From: Closterium sp. NIES-65
Lineage: Eukaryota > Streptophyta > Zygnematophyceae > Desmidiales > Closteriaceae
Assembly: GCA_948144175.1 (NCBI GenBank)
Contig: CANXME010002654.1
Span: 1,612,001 to 1,676,000 of the forward strand
Reading direction: 5' to 3'
DNA: 64,000 nt
In this document: in pieces, positions 20,207-29,690 of the stretch
How the letters are laid out: every line of letters begins with the position of its first letter
How positions within the stretch are numbered: the stretch's first letter is position 1
Translations under genes and position numbers: made by a program
Notes under the pieces: model-generated
Databases searched by the model: none
The model's input: only the letters and a program-made list of their open reading frames with translations
Told to the model about the DNA's origin: nothing

Positions 20207-20356
20207 ATGCCCACCTCTGGATTCCACACGGACGATGCCATCTGGCACCAGCGCCTCAGTCACCCCTCGCGCGTAACGCTGAAGAACTGCATCGAGGCCG
20301 GCGTGTTTGCGCCTGGCGCACTTTTGCGCCCTGACGGCACCGAAGTAAAGGGTGAC
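20207..20356 (+). pseudogene. Copia-4 GAG-pre-integrase remnant, truncated
   Basis: IWHQRLSHPSRVTLKNCIEAG matches IWHQRLGHPGNKTLYNTIRAG of Copia-3. Similarity stops after DGTEVKG and the open frame runs on into antisense RPAC2 exon-3 sequence up to 20527, so the boundary is an old breakpoint. Confidence 0.82.
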
Positions 20357-20495
20357 ACATCCAAAATTATCAAAGGCGGCTTCAAAAGTGCGTGTCACAT
20401 GCTCACAGAAGACGGCCAGCTCCAGCAGCCCGTCCTTGAGCACCTCCCTTGCTGGGTCGCCTGCAGGGTGGTGTGTTCGGATAGGTGTGAGCTTA

Positions 20496-20924
20496 GTTGG
20501 TACTTTACGTTTTTTTGGGTCACGTAAACGTAAACTTACGCTTGAGTTTACCTTTACGTTTTCTTACGCGTAATTTTACGTAAAGTCGCACGGGCAGTGC
20601 AAAAAAAAGTTTTTTTGCCCGCGAAACGAAAAAATCTGACTGATATGAGGTGGGAGAGGCTGCTACATGTTTGTGTAGATTTGGGGCATCTGTAAGTTGA
20701 TGTAATAATGTGCTAACATGCTTGGGCATAGAAGAACCAAGCTAGTGATAGATTAGGCGCTTCCCATGCAGCCACTTAGTCCGATGATTTCTTATATTTC
20801 CGGGCAGTTAGAACTGTTTCTAGCTGACCGTAAACGTAAAGCCATTTTTAGCCCACGTAAGTAAACGTAAGTTTACTACGTAAAGTCACGTAAACGTAAA
20901 CCACCGTAAACGTACAATACCAAC
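20496..20924. mobile_element. MITE-like element with ACGTAAA-rich ends
   Basis: 429 bp flanked by TA (20494-20495, 20925-20926). The termini are inverted: left GTTGGTACTTTACGTTT, right the complement of GTTGGTATTGTACGTTT (15 of 17 matching). Subterminal zones are packed with ACGTAAA/TTTACGT, many also inverted. No coding capacity. TA duplication and short size fit a Tc1/mariner-type (Stowaway-like) MITE. It sits in intron 2 of the inverted RPAC2 copy. Confidence 0.7.
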
Positions 20925-20968
20925 TAAGGGTGTGAGGGGGTGGAAATGGGTACCAGGGCACATGGAGA

Positions 20969-21580
20969 TGCGTGTCACATGCTCACAGAAGCCCGCCAGC
21001 TCCAGCAGCCCATCCTTCAGTATCTCCTTGGCTGGGTCACCTGAACCTGCACGCGTGTGAGGGGATATGGGTACGAGGGGACATGGAAGTGTGCGCGACA
21101 TGCTCATAAAAATTGTGCTGCATCATCTCCCTTGCTGGGTCACCTGTACCGGACATCTGTGTGAGGGGATGAGTTTGAGGAAGCAGGGTATTACAGTGCG
21201 CGTATAAAAGGTACGGTATAAGCGACCCATGCTTTGGCACCTCCCGTGCTGGGTCACCTGCAGGGTGACGTGTGCGGATAGATGTGAGAACAAGGGTGTG
21301 TGCGAGGGGATAGGTGTCTGCAGAAGTGGTGGAAATGGGTACAAGGGGATATGTATGTGCGCATCACGTGCTCTCAGAAGCCCGCAACCTCCAGCAGCCC
21401 ATCCTTGAAGTCCTGCCTTGCTGGGTCGCCTGCAGGGTGGTGTTTGTGGATAGGTATGAGGGTATAAAAATGGGTAGTGGGGGACATGGAGGTGTGCGTC
21501 AGATCCTCTCAGAAGCCTGCCAACTCCAGCAGCCCGTCCTGCAGCACCTCCTTGCTGAGCCGACTGCACTTGTCATGTGC
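20969..21580 (-). repeat. Exon-3-like unit array, inverted RPAC2 copy
   Basis: Five degenerate minus-strand copies of the intron-2 end plus exon-3 start: about 20969-21053, 21093-21149, 21225-21270, 21358-21440 and 21494-21580. Several keep a CTGCAG acceptor followed by the GCGACCCAGCAAGG exon start. With the copy at 20357-20460 this makes six units, the same number as in the intact gene. Confidence 0.78.
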
Positions 21581-21699
21581 TAGGGGCGGCAGGGGTTTTT
21601 ATTGGGGCACCAGGCATGTGCAAGGGGCGGTAGGGGTGTAAGTTGGGGCACCGGGGATGTGCAAGGGGGCATCAGGGATGTGTATTGGGCCGGAGGGAT

Positions 21700-21985
21700 G
21701 TGTGGGAGGGGATAGGGATGTGTGGGAGGGGATAGGGATGCGTGGGAGGGGATAGGGACGTGTGGGAGGGGATAGAGAGTGTGTGAGGGGATAGGGATGT
21801 GTGTGAGGGGATAGGGAGTGTGTGAGGGGATAGGGATGTGGGTGAGGGGATAGGGATGTGTGGGAGGGGATAGGGAGTGTGTGAGGGGATAGGGATGTGT
21901 GTGAGGGGATAGGGATGTGTGTGAGGGGATAGGGATGTGTGTGAGGGGATAGGGAGTGTGTGAGGGGATAGGGATGTGTGTGAGG
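21700..21985. repeat. Minisatellite, about 20-21 bp unit
   Basis: About 13-15 units of the form GGGATAGGGATGTGTGTGAG, with 18-19 bp variants. It occupies the exon-2-proximal part of intron 2 of the inverted RPAC2 copy, the position held by a 36-bp minisatellite in the intact gene. Confidence 0.88.
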
Positions 21986-22330
21986 AAATGAAAATAACTT
22001 TTGGGAATAGGGAAGTTAAGGTTAGATGGGAAAATGTATGACGCAGTAATGACGTCAGAGAAGATTGGCATGCGTTTGAAGGCAGCGCGGGCATGACTCC
22101 AAATGATTTTCTTGGCATGCAAACTCTGAGGACACCGAGACATGCGCTCCTGAATCTCTCTCACCTAGCTTCCCCTCACACCCACCTCCCTTCGCCCCCT
22201 TTCCTTCCCCTTTCACCTGAAATTTGCACCCACCTGTGGTTTGCACCTGGACGTTCACTTTATTGTCACACGGGTGTGGCACTGAACAGCCGCAGAAACT
22301 CACGCACACGGGAGGTGCTTCGAACGAGTG

Positions 22331-24283
22331 TGACAAACAAGGATGCAAGGGCAAAGAAACGAGGGGAGAGGAGCTGATGGGTGGGAAAAGGAGAACGATC
22401 GGAGGGGGGAGGGCTGATGAGGGGGGAAGGGGAAAGGGCAGATGGGAGGGGAGGGGGGGAGAGGGGGGGGGGAGGTGGGTTTGAGTAATGAAGGGAATAG
22501 GGTTGGGCGATTATGCACGTCAGGTGATGCTGACCGCGATACAAACGAATGAGGCCATGATACTCCGATACGAGTATGCACGAGATAACCGCACTGGGGT
22601 AGTTTCTTTGAGGTCGACAGCTTTCCCTAAAGTTCAGGGTGGAAGGCTTCCCGCAAGGCTCAGCAAGAATACAAACGACAGTGCCATTCAGGGGGCTCTT
22701 GACGCACTCCGTCCTGATCCGCTGCACCTGCTTCCTCGAGGGGGGGCTCTTCCCAATCGTACACCAGCAGTTTCCCCCTCACATCCATGCGTCTCGTTCC
22801 TCGCCAATTCCCCTTCACGTCCCGTCCCTGTCTCTCCCCTCTTTTAGATCCCCGTTCCGGCCCGTCCCTCACCGTATCGCACCTGCTTCCGATCTCCTAC
22901 CCCAGTTTGTCTCTTCCTGGTTTGTTCCGTTCGCCCGTTTCCCATCACGTCCCGTCCCGTCCCGTGTCCCTCCCATTTCCTTGTCGTCGCGGTTCGCCCA
23001 CCATCGTCCCTTCCCCTCCCTTCCCGTCACTTTCCGTTCGTTCCATCCCGTCGCTAACCGCCCGTCCTTCCGGTCCAATCCCAACCCGTTTACTTCCCCT
23101 CAGTTCTCTTCCGTCCCGTCACGTTTCGCCGCCTCCCGTCTCGTCCCTTCCTGCCCATTCCTGTCCAGCGCATACCGTCCCGTCTCGTCCCTATCCAATA
23201 GGATAGTTAACCAATACGGATGTCCCGATACAGCTACGACTCGTGAATCTAATTTGATCTCGCCATGACCATGGGACGTCGCTTTGTTTACTGCACCGAA
23301 GCAAGTCGTCCCTTCAACGATGCCGCCGCATATCGCTCATGCTGACGTCGCTGTCGCTGTAATGCGAATAATCTATAGTCTCTGACCTCAGAGATCGTCG
23401 TTTCCAGGCGCAATCGCAGGTAAAGAAATGGCAAGGCTTTCTTTTCTCCTATCACAAGCTATCATCTCATAAATTTTCGGCTCCGTGCATTGTACGCTTG
23501 CTTTGGGTTTCGCAACCCCCTTCCCTCCATTCGTCGCACGAGGTACCCCAAAACCTGCTGATTCGGTTCGGGATTTTCGGGCAGTTGCTGTTTGGCTCGC
23601 AGCCAATCCACGCTTCATCAAACCAGCCTCCTCAACATTTGCGAGAAACTTGTGGTTACCTTGAATCAAGTGTAATACCTTCCGTACAGGTTGAAGAAAA
23701 ACGAGACGTGGTTTCAAGCCCAGGGCAGCAAGGAAACCAAGGCGCACCGTCTAGTAACAATCTAGAAACCCTGGGAACCATCTAATGCCCTGTTCTACAC
23801 CCTCGTCCCAGTGACACAAGTTGGCGTTCCTCTCATTCCTCCCCTCAAACCTCACATTCCTCACTTCTTGGGACCCCATATCCTCCTGTTTTTCGCTCGT
23901 CGAGCGCCGCGCACGTCGCAGGTGGCCCTACTGGCGCCTGACCTCCCTCCCTTTCTCTCTCGATCCCGCAGTCTTCGCAAGAGTTTTCGCGAGGGAGTGT
24001 CACATGAAACCCCGAATTTCGCAAGTGCTTTCGCGATTCTTTCGCAACCTCTTTGAGAACTCGATGTAGAGACATTCTTAGACGTTTGAAACCCCGAATT
24101 TAGAGACGTTCTTAGACGTTTGAAACTTCTAACGAGGCCTTACTTTAGGAGCATTGACTCAGCCGTCGCGCGCGCAAAACTTCCCAAGTACCGCGCTTAC
24201 AGCGCGCATTCTCTAAGTGGTATTAGCGGCACTTGGCTGCATCGGACTTTTGCGGCGCCTTAGAAGTCTCGAAGCCTGGCAGC
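22331..24283. other. Intergenic region between the head-to-head RPAC2 copies
   Basis: About 22331-22480 is purine-rich (complement of the CT-rich intron 1 of the inverted copy). 22780-23190 is strongly pyrimidine-rich, with degenerate CCGTCCC motifs. 23388-23747 has a 119-codon minus-strand open frame without recognisable domains; an AAG|GTAACC donor-like site lies inside it. 24064-24130 has an imperfect duplication of AGAGACRTTCTTAGACGTTT. The RPAC2 promoter should lie in the last few hundred bases, but no clear TATA box was seen. Confidence 0.6.
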
Positions 24284-27104
24284 ATGGCGCAGCGCAGCAC
24301 CGCGGCGGGCGTGACGTTTTCTCTGATTGACGAGGACCACACCATCGGGAACTCCGTGCGCTTCATTCTCAACCAGGAGTGCGTGTCGCCTGTTTCTAGT
24401 AACGTGTCGCCTGCTTCTAGTGACATGTCGCCTGCTTCTAGTGACGTGTCGCCTGCTTCTAGTGACGTGTCGCCTGCTTCTAGTGACGTGTCGCCTGCTT
24501 CTAGTTACGTGCCGACTTCTAGTGACGTGTAGACTTCTAGTGACGTATCGACTTCTGGTGATGTGTTGACTTCTAGTGACGTGTCTCATGCTTTGGTGAC
24601 GCGTCGCCTGCTCAAAGCTTTCTGTTGCTCCAATCTCTGTTTAAACACGTGTCTTCTGATTTTGACACGTGTCGCTTGCGTTTACGAGCCTGTTCAAACT
24701 TCGTAAATTCCCTGAACCCTAGAGGATGCCCTCGTCCTCAAACCCAAAGCCCTCGATCTTAAACTCTGCAGAAGCCCTTAACAACCCCAAACTTCAACCC
24801 AAATCATATTTCTCCAAAACAAGTTCTTGCAATGGAATTTTCCTAGCAGTCCTCATTCGCTTGTAACATAATCCACATCCATGTCAGTGCAATCCCCCCA
24901 ATCTCTACCTCCTCTCTATTCCCCCCACCCCCACAGCTTCCGCCCTCACCCCTCTTCCACATCCCGACCCCGCTCTCCCCCCCTTCTCCTCCCTCCTCCT
25001 CCCTCCCACCCATCAAATTCGTTCCCCTCTTTTTTAATCCCTCGTCTCTACGCTGTTGTATGTCCCCGTTACAAGCAGCCCCCGTGTGAGCTTCTGTGGG
25101 TACTCGGTGCCACACCCGTCTGACAATAAAGTGAATATTCGCGTGCAAACCACAGGTGCGTGCAAACCACATGTGGGCGGGGGTAGTGGGGGAAGGAAGT
25201 GCAAACCACAGGTGAGGTTGGGGAAGGTGCAAACCTTCCCCCCCCCCTGCGTCTATTTCCCAAAGCGTAAACCCCCCACGCCCTTCTGCAGGCGACGTGG
25301 CAAGGGAGGGCAGGCTGCTTGCACCCTTGCACACCCACCCACCTGCTCACACGCACTCTCACTCGCACACACACCCACCTGCTCACACGCACTCTCACTC
25401 GCACACACACCCACCTGCTCACACGCACTCTCACTCGCACACACACCCACCTGCTCACACGCACTCTCACTCGCACACATACCCACCTGCTCACACGCAC
25501 TCTCACTCGCACATGCACCCACCTGCTCACACGCACTCTTACTCGCACACACACCCACCTGCTCACACGCACTCTCACTCGCACATGCACCCACCTGCTC
25601 ACACGCACTCTCACTCGCACATGCACCCACCTGCTCACACGCACTCTCACTCGCACACACACCCACCTGCTCACACGCACTCTCACTCGCACTCACACCC
25701 GCCTGCTCACACGCACTCTCACTCGCACTCACACCCACCTGCTCACACGCAGTCTCACTCGCACATGCACCCACCTGCTCACACGCACTCTTACTCGCAC
25801 ACACACCCACCTGCTCACACGCACTCTCACTCGCACATGCACCCACCTGCTCACACGCACTCTCACTCGCACACACACCCACCTGCTCACACGCACTCTC
25901 ACTCGCACATGCACCCACCTGCTCACACGCACTCTCACTCGCACACACACCCACCTGCTCACACGCACTCTCACTCGCACATGCACCCACCTACTCACAC
26001 GCACTCTCACTCGCACACGCACCCACCTACTCACACGCACTCTCACTCGCACACACACTCACCTGCTCACACACACTCTCACTCGCACACACACCCACCT
26101 GCTCACACGCACTCTCACTCGCACACGCACCCACCTGCTCACACGCACTCTCACTATGAGCAAGGTCCCATGCAGGTCCCAGCAAGGGAGGTGCGGCAGG
26201 ACGGACGGCTTCTATGAGCATGTCGTGCACACTTCCATGTCACCTCGTACCCATCCCCATCCCCTCCCACGCATGCCGGTGCAGGCGACCCAGCAAGAGA
26301 GGTACTAAAGGACGGGCTGCTGGAGCTGGCCGGTTTCTGAGAGCACATGAAGTGCACCTCTGCATCCCCTCGTACCCATCTGCACCACCACATTTGCAGG
26401 CGGCTATTCCCTCACACACATCCGTTTCCTCACACCTATCCACACACGCCACTCCGCAAGCGACTTAGCAAGGGAGGTGCTCAAGGCCGGGCTGCTGTTG
26501 AGGGCAGGCTTCCATGAGCATGTCACACGCCTTCCATATCTTCTCGTACCCATCCCCATCCCTTTCCACACACACCTATCCGCTCCGACACTTGCCGGTG
26601 CAGGTGACCTGGTAAGAGACTCCAGGACGGGCTGGTGGAGCTGCCAGGCTTTTCGACATCCATGTTTCCTCGTGCCCATCCACGAGCACCTCTCCCCTAC
26701 GTACCTCTCCCCCTACGTACCTCTCCCCTACGTACCTCTCCCCTACATACCTCTCCCCCTACGCACCTCTCTCTGCAGGCGATCCGGCAAGGGAAATACT
26801 CAAGGACGGGCTGCTGGATCTGGCAGGCCTCTGTGAGCATGTGGCGCGCACCTCCATGTTCCCTGGTACCCATTTCCACCCCCCTACACCTATCTGCACA
26901 TGCCACTCTGCAGGCGACCCAGCCAGGGAGGTGCTCAAGGACGGGCTGCTGGAGCTGGCTGGTTTCTGTGAGCACGTGACACGCACGTTTGAATCCGCCT
27001 TTGACAAGTTTGAGCGGCGGCGGCGAGGAGAAGCAGTGGAGGAAAGGGAAGAGGAAGCGGGAGAGGACGAAGGGGATGATGAGGACATGCACGATGCGTC
27101 TTGA
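24284..27104 (+). CDS. RPAC2: RNA polymerase I and III subunit RPAC2 (AC19), three exons
   Basis: Exons 24284-24378, 25079-25155 and 26914-27104 give a 120-residue protein. RPAC2/AC19 is the alpha-like subunit that pairs with AC40 in the assembly platform of nuclear RNA polymerases I and III. Exon 1 carries VTFSLIDEDHTIGNSVRFIL, the Rpb11-type dimerisation strand-helix; exon 2 carries VSFCGYSVPHPSDNKVNIRV; exon 3 carries GDPAREVLKDGLLELAGFCE and an unusually acidic C-terminal tail (about 20 Glu/Asp/Gly-rich residues ending DMHDAS). Both donors are GTGCGT, both acceptors CAG, and the phases (2, then 1) join the conserved motif without gaps. The only host gene recognised here. Predicted intact; expression not shown. 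Introns are described separately. Confidence 0.93.
24379..25078 (+). other. RPAC2 intron 1 with 21-bp tandem repeat
   Basis: GTGCGT donor and AAGCAG acceptor. From the donor to about 24590 lie around nine degenerate 21-bp units of the form GTGACGTGTCGCCTGCTTCTA; the donor itself is in the first unit. Intron retention would add SPASSDV heptads and then stop at 24530. The 3' part (24890-25040) is CT-rich. Confidence 0.85.
25322..26157. repeat. 36-bp minisatellite in RPAC2 intron 2
   Basis: About 23 tandem units built from ACCTGCTCACACGCACTCTC and CACTCGCACACACACCC-like halves, with few variants (CACATG, CACTCA). Because 36 is a multiple of three, all frames stay open; the resulting His/Thr/Ser/Pro or Arg/Val-rich open frames are repeat artefacts. 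Confidence 0.95.
26160..26860 (+). repeat. Array of five exon-3-like units upstream of RPAC2 exon 3
   Basis: Units start near 26172, 26285, 26461, 26604 and 26779, spaced 113-176 bp. Each carries an intron-end segment, usually an AG acceptor, and the start of exon 3. The unit at 26285 keeps GDPAREVLKDGLLELAGF and then hits TGA. The one at 26779 has a strongly pyrimidine-rich tract (CACCTCTCTCTGCAG) and is in frame with the real exon: using it would add exactly 135 bases (45 residues) without a stop. Confidence 0.85.
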
Positions 27105-27357
27105 AACCGTTCTGCTGGCACACTCTGATTAGGCTGATTTTGTAGCTGATATCAGCCTAAACACGCTGATTAGGCTGATTTTGTAGCTGTGGTTTTCGTT
27201 TTCCCTGGAAATTCAGCATATGCTTCAATTTTGCACTGAAATTTCAGTATAAACTACCTTGCCACACTGACCATTTTCCGTGTTGCTGTAGAAGTAACAC
27301 TGACGAATCAGTGTAGTGTCGTGAGTCACACTGAAACGGACTTGACCGATTCGGGGT

Positions 27358-27393
<36 letters not shown>

Positions 27394-27674
27394 ACGTGTG
27401 TGTATAGTATGTACCTGGCCCGAGATTCACGAGACCCCACCCATACACTTGGAGATGCCATGTGCTGTACAGCAGATCGCGTGCTGACGTGCTTTGCATC
27501 GCTGGAAGGAACTCTCACAGCGTCAAACTTTGAGTTGAATTGGTGATTCAACTTTGTTTTTCTTTTTTACACTGATGGTTCAGTCTACTTACGGAATGAT
27601 TTTTACACAGGCAAAATCAGTATAAAAAAAACCATGAACGCTGATTTGGACACCAGGGCGGCCGGGGCACACTG
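27105..27674. other. RPAC2 3' flank with G35 tract
   Basis: No gene seen. CTGATTAGGCTGATTTTGTA is present twice (about 27125-27145 and 27168-27187). Short CACTGA/TCAGTG motifs recur. An uninterrupted run of 35 G lies at 27358-27392. Confidence 0.75.
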
Positions 27675-27795
27675 TGAGGAAAGTAGAATGAGAATGAATG
27701 ACTAAGGAATGGAAGTGATACAAACATGCAACCCTAGGAATGTGCACCCCATATAGGCTACCACACTATAGCCTACACAATAATACAATTTGACA
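27675..27795 (-). repeat. Copia-5 3' LTR (121 bp)
   Basis: Plus-strand TGAGGAAAGTAGAATGAG ... CAATTTGACA, followed by the complement of the CCTATGGGGGTG polypurine tract. It matches the split LTR at 46506-46565 and 53813-53873. Confidence 0.92.
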
Positions 27796-28011
27796 CACCC
27801 CCATAGGCAAAGTGGGGGAGAACAAGGGGTCACAAGACCAGTCAAGCAAAGCAAAGCAAAGCAAGCTCAGGGTGGATCACAACGTCACCACACAGTCTGA
27901 GCACAATGTCAAGGCCACAAGGCCCGTTCACATGCAGGAGGAGACACATATATATATAAGTCTAAACAAGCAAGAGCAGGTATATATATATATGCAAGAG
28001 TACAAGTAAGG

Positions 28012-29690
28012 TCAAGAGGTGAGCAAGTGAGGCAAGACTGGGACAAGTCCCAGCTGAGTGCAGAAACGCTGATGATCACAAGGTGGAAGTGCCTTGGTGA
28101 AAACATCAGCAGTGTTGGCCTCAGAGGCCTCGTACGCAAGTCGCAACTGACCACGCTGCTGCAACTCACGAGCAAGAAAGTAGCGGAGAGCAATGTGCTT
28201 CGTTCTGTGCTCCATGCGCTGCTCCCGACACAAGGCTAGCATGGCCTTGTTGTCTACGTACAGCACTGGAGGAGAACGAGGCGGCTCTCCGAGGTCAGTC
28301 AGCAGGTAGGTGAGCTAGCGAAACTCTTGTGCAGCCATGGCCCCGGCGTAGATCTCAGCCTCACAATTGGAGCCGAGAACAGAAGACGAGCGAGTAGCCC
28401 GCCACGAAACAGAGCCGGAACCAAGACTAAAGGTGTAACCCTGTGACGACCGCTGCGTAGCCTGGTCGTTAGCCCAAGAAGCGTCCGCGTGCCCAGTGAG
28501 GACCACTGGACTCCGCCCTCCAAGCACTGACCCCATGCCCGACGTACTGCACAAGTAGCGCAGCACCCTCTTCGCTGGAGCCATGTGCTCTGGTCTGTGT
28601 CTCCCAGGAGCAACATAGCGTGCAAGAATGCTAAGAGGGTATGCAAGGTCAGGTCGTGTGCAGGTCGTCAGGTACATGAGGCAGCCAACAAGCTCTGGGT
28701 ATGGGCCACTCGAATCTACGGACTCATCCGAAGGCAGAGCTGAGAGCGAGTGGCGAATAGATAGAGAAATGGTCTGAGGCAAGGAGTATGTGAAGCCGAA
28801 GCGCTGAAGGACCTGCTGCACCATGTGTGACTGAGACAAGGTAATGGTGCGGCGTGCTCTGTCCCAAGTGATCTGCAAGCCAAAGTAGCTGCGCAGTTCA
28901 CCCAGGTCTGTGCACGTGTGTCTCTTCTGCAGCTCGGACTTCACGTGGGCGAGTCCAGCAGTGTCAGCTATGGCAAAGACCAAGTCGTCGACGTACACGA
29001 GGATGTAGAACAGCGGCAGAGAGGTGTCGGTGTGCAGAAACAACGACGGGTCAGCAGTAGAGGGAGCAAACCCAAGAGCCGCAAGCGTAGTCCTCAGTGT
29101 GTCGTGCCACTCGCGCGATGCCTAGCGGAGACCGTAGACTGGCCGTCGGAGGCTCCACTGGGTGCCAGGAGGGAAAGTCCCAGTGAAGCCAGGGGGACGG
29201 CGAAGCCAGATCTCCTCGTGCAGGCTACCCTGCAAGAACGCAGTGCTGAAGTCGAGAGAGTGAAGCTCGTAGTCACGCTGAGCGACTATGTGTAGCAGCA
29301 CCTGAAGAGTGGTCATCTTCGGGGTGGGAGAGAAGATCTGAAAGTAGTCAACTCCTTGCCGCTAACTGAAGCCACGAGCCACGTAACGCGCCTTGAAGAC
29401 AGGCGGAGAGCCCGGCGGCCGCTTCACCCTTAAGATCCACATGCCACTGACGATGTTCGCCCCAGGAGGAGGAACCGGGTCAACGTAGGTGCTTGTGGAC
29501 TTCCAGGAAGCCATCTCTGCATCCATAGCTGCCTGCCACTAAGAGGAGTAGGGACCCTCTATCGCCTCCGCGTAAGAGCGCGGAGTCGGGATGTCTAGTG
29601 CATCCGGGTCTCCCTCAGGGGTAAGCAATACGGACGCGAGATGAGGTGAAGCAGCAGCCAGACACTAGAACTCCTCCTGCCTGTCCTCAA
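28012..29690 (-). pseudogene. Copia-5 RT-RNase H
   Basis: RT retains YVDD in ILVYVDDLVFAIAD (about 28990-29010). GLQITWDRARRTITLSQSHM and CTRPDLAYPLSILARYVAPG follow; RNase H has SNCEAEIYAGA and YVDNKAMLAL and ends LPHLLTS. Stops interrupt RNase H near 28317 (AQEFR then stop), RT near 29120 (RHRAS block) and the segment near 29360 and 29540, so it is inactive. Confidence 0.88.

Larger units (their letters stand above)
17338..20356 (+). mobile_element. Copia-4: decayed Ty1/copia remnant, host of Copia-3
   Basis: Plus-strand gag, protease and GAG-pre-integrase pieces resemble Copia-3 proteins but are full of stops and frameshifts. No LTR, integrase core or RT remains on the right: similarity ends at about 20350, where antisense RPAC2 exon-3 sequence begins. 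Its left end was split off by the Copia-3 insertion. Confidence 0.85.
20357..22330 (-). pseudogene. RPAC2: Partial inverted copy of RPAC2 (exons 2 and 3)
   Basis: Minus-strand duplicate of the gene at 24284-27104. Exon 3 (about 20357-20460, after a CTGCAG acceptor) reads DPAREVLKDGLLELAVFCEH and TFEAAFDNF before being cut by Copia-4; the acidic tail is lost. Exon 2 (22234 to about 22315) reads VSFCGCSVPHPCDNKVNVQV with its donor preserved, but 4 extra bases next to the acceptor and a changed acceptor (CAC for CAG) break its start. No exon 1 is visible. The intron is about 1.77 kb, close to the 1.76 kb of the intact gene, and has the same design. Truncated at both ends, hence a pseudogene. Confidence 0.85.
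25156..26913 (+). other. RPAC2 intron 2
   Basis: GTGCGT donor at 25156 and TGCAG acceptor ending at 26913. After a short stretch with repeats of GTGCAAACCACAGGTG (copies of the exon-2 donor region), it contains a long minisatellite and then five exon-3-like units, leaving almost no unique sequence. Confidence 0.88.

Noticed and set aside
21700-21985. Regularly spaced repeat resembling a CRISPR array
   Set aside because: Units of about 20 bp are directly tandem without unique spacers, in a eukaryotic intron; it is a minisatellite.
22333-22727. Minus-strand frames near the inverted RPAC2 copy as its missing exon 1
   Set aside because: No stretch resembling the exon-1 motif (DEDHTIGNS) was found on the minus strand between 22330 and 24283; the frames are CT-rich intron sequence.
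23388-23747. 119-codon minus-strand open frame as a host gene
   Set aside because: No recognisable domain, no clear start context, and it overlaps donor-like and intron-like sequence. Left as unassigned.
25056-26308. Long overlapping open frames (200-370 codons, His/Thr/Ser/Pro- or Arg/Val/Ser-rich) on both strands
   Set aside because: They run through the 36-bp minisatellite, whose period is a multiple of three, so all frames remain open. No non-repeat domain is present, and the region is intron 2 of RPAC2.
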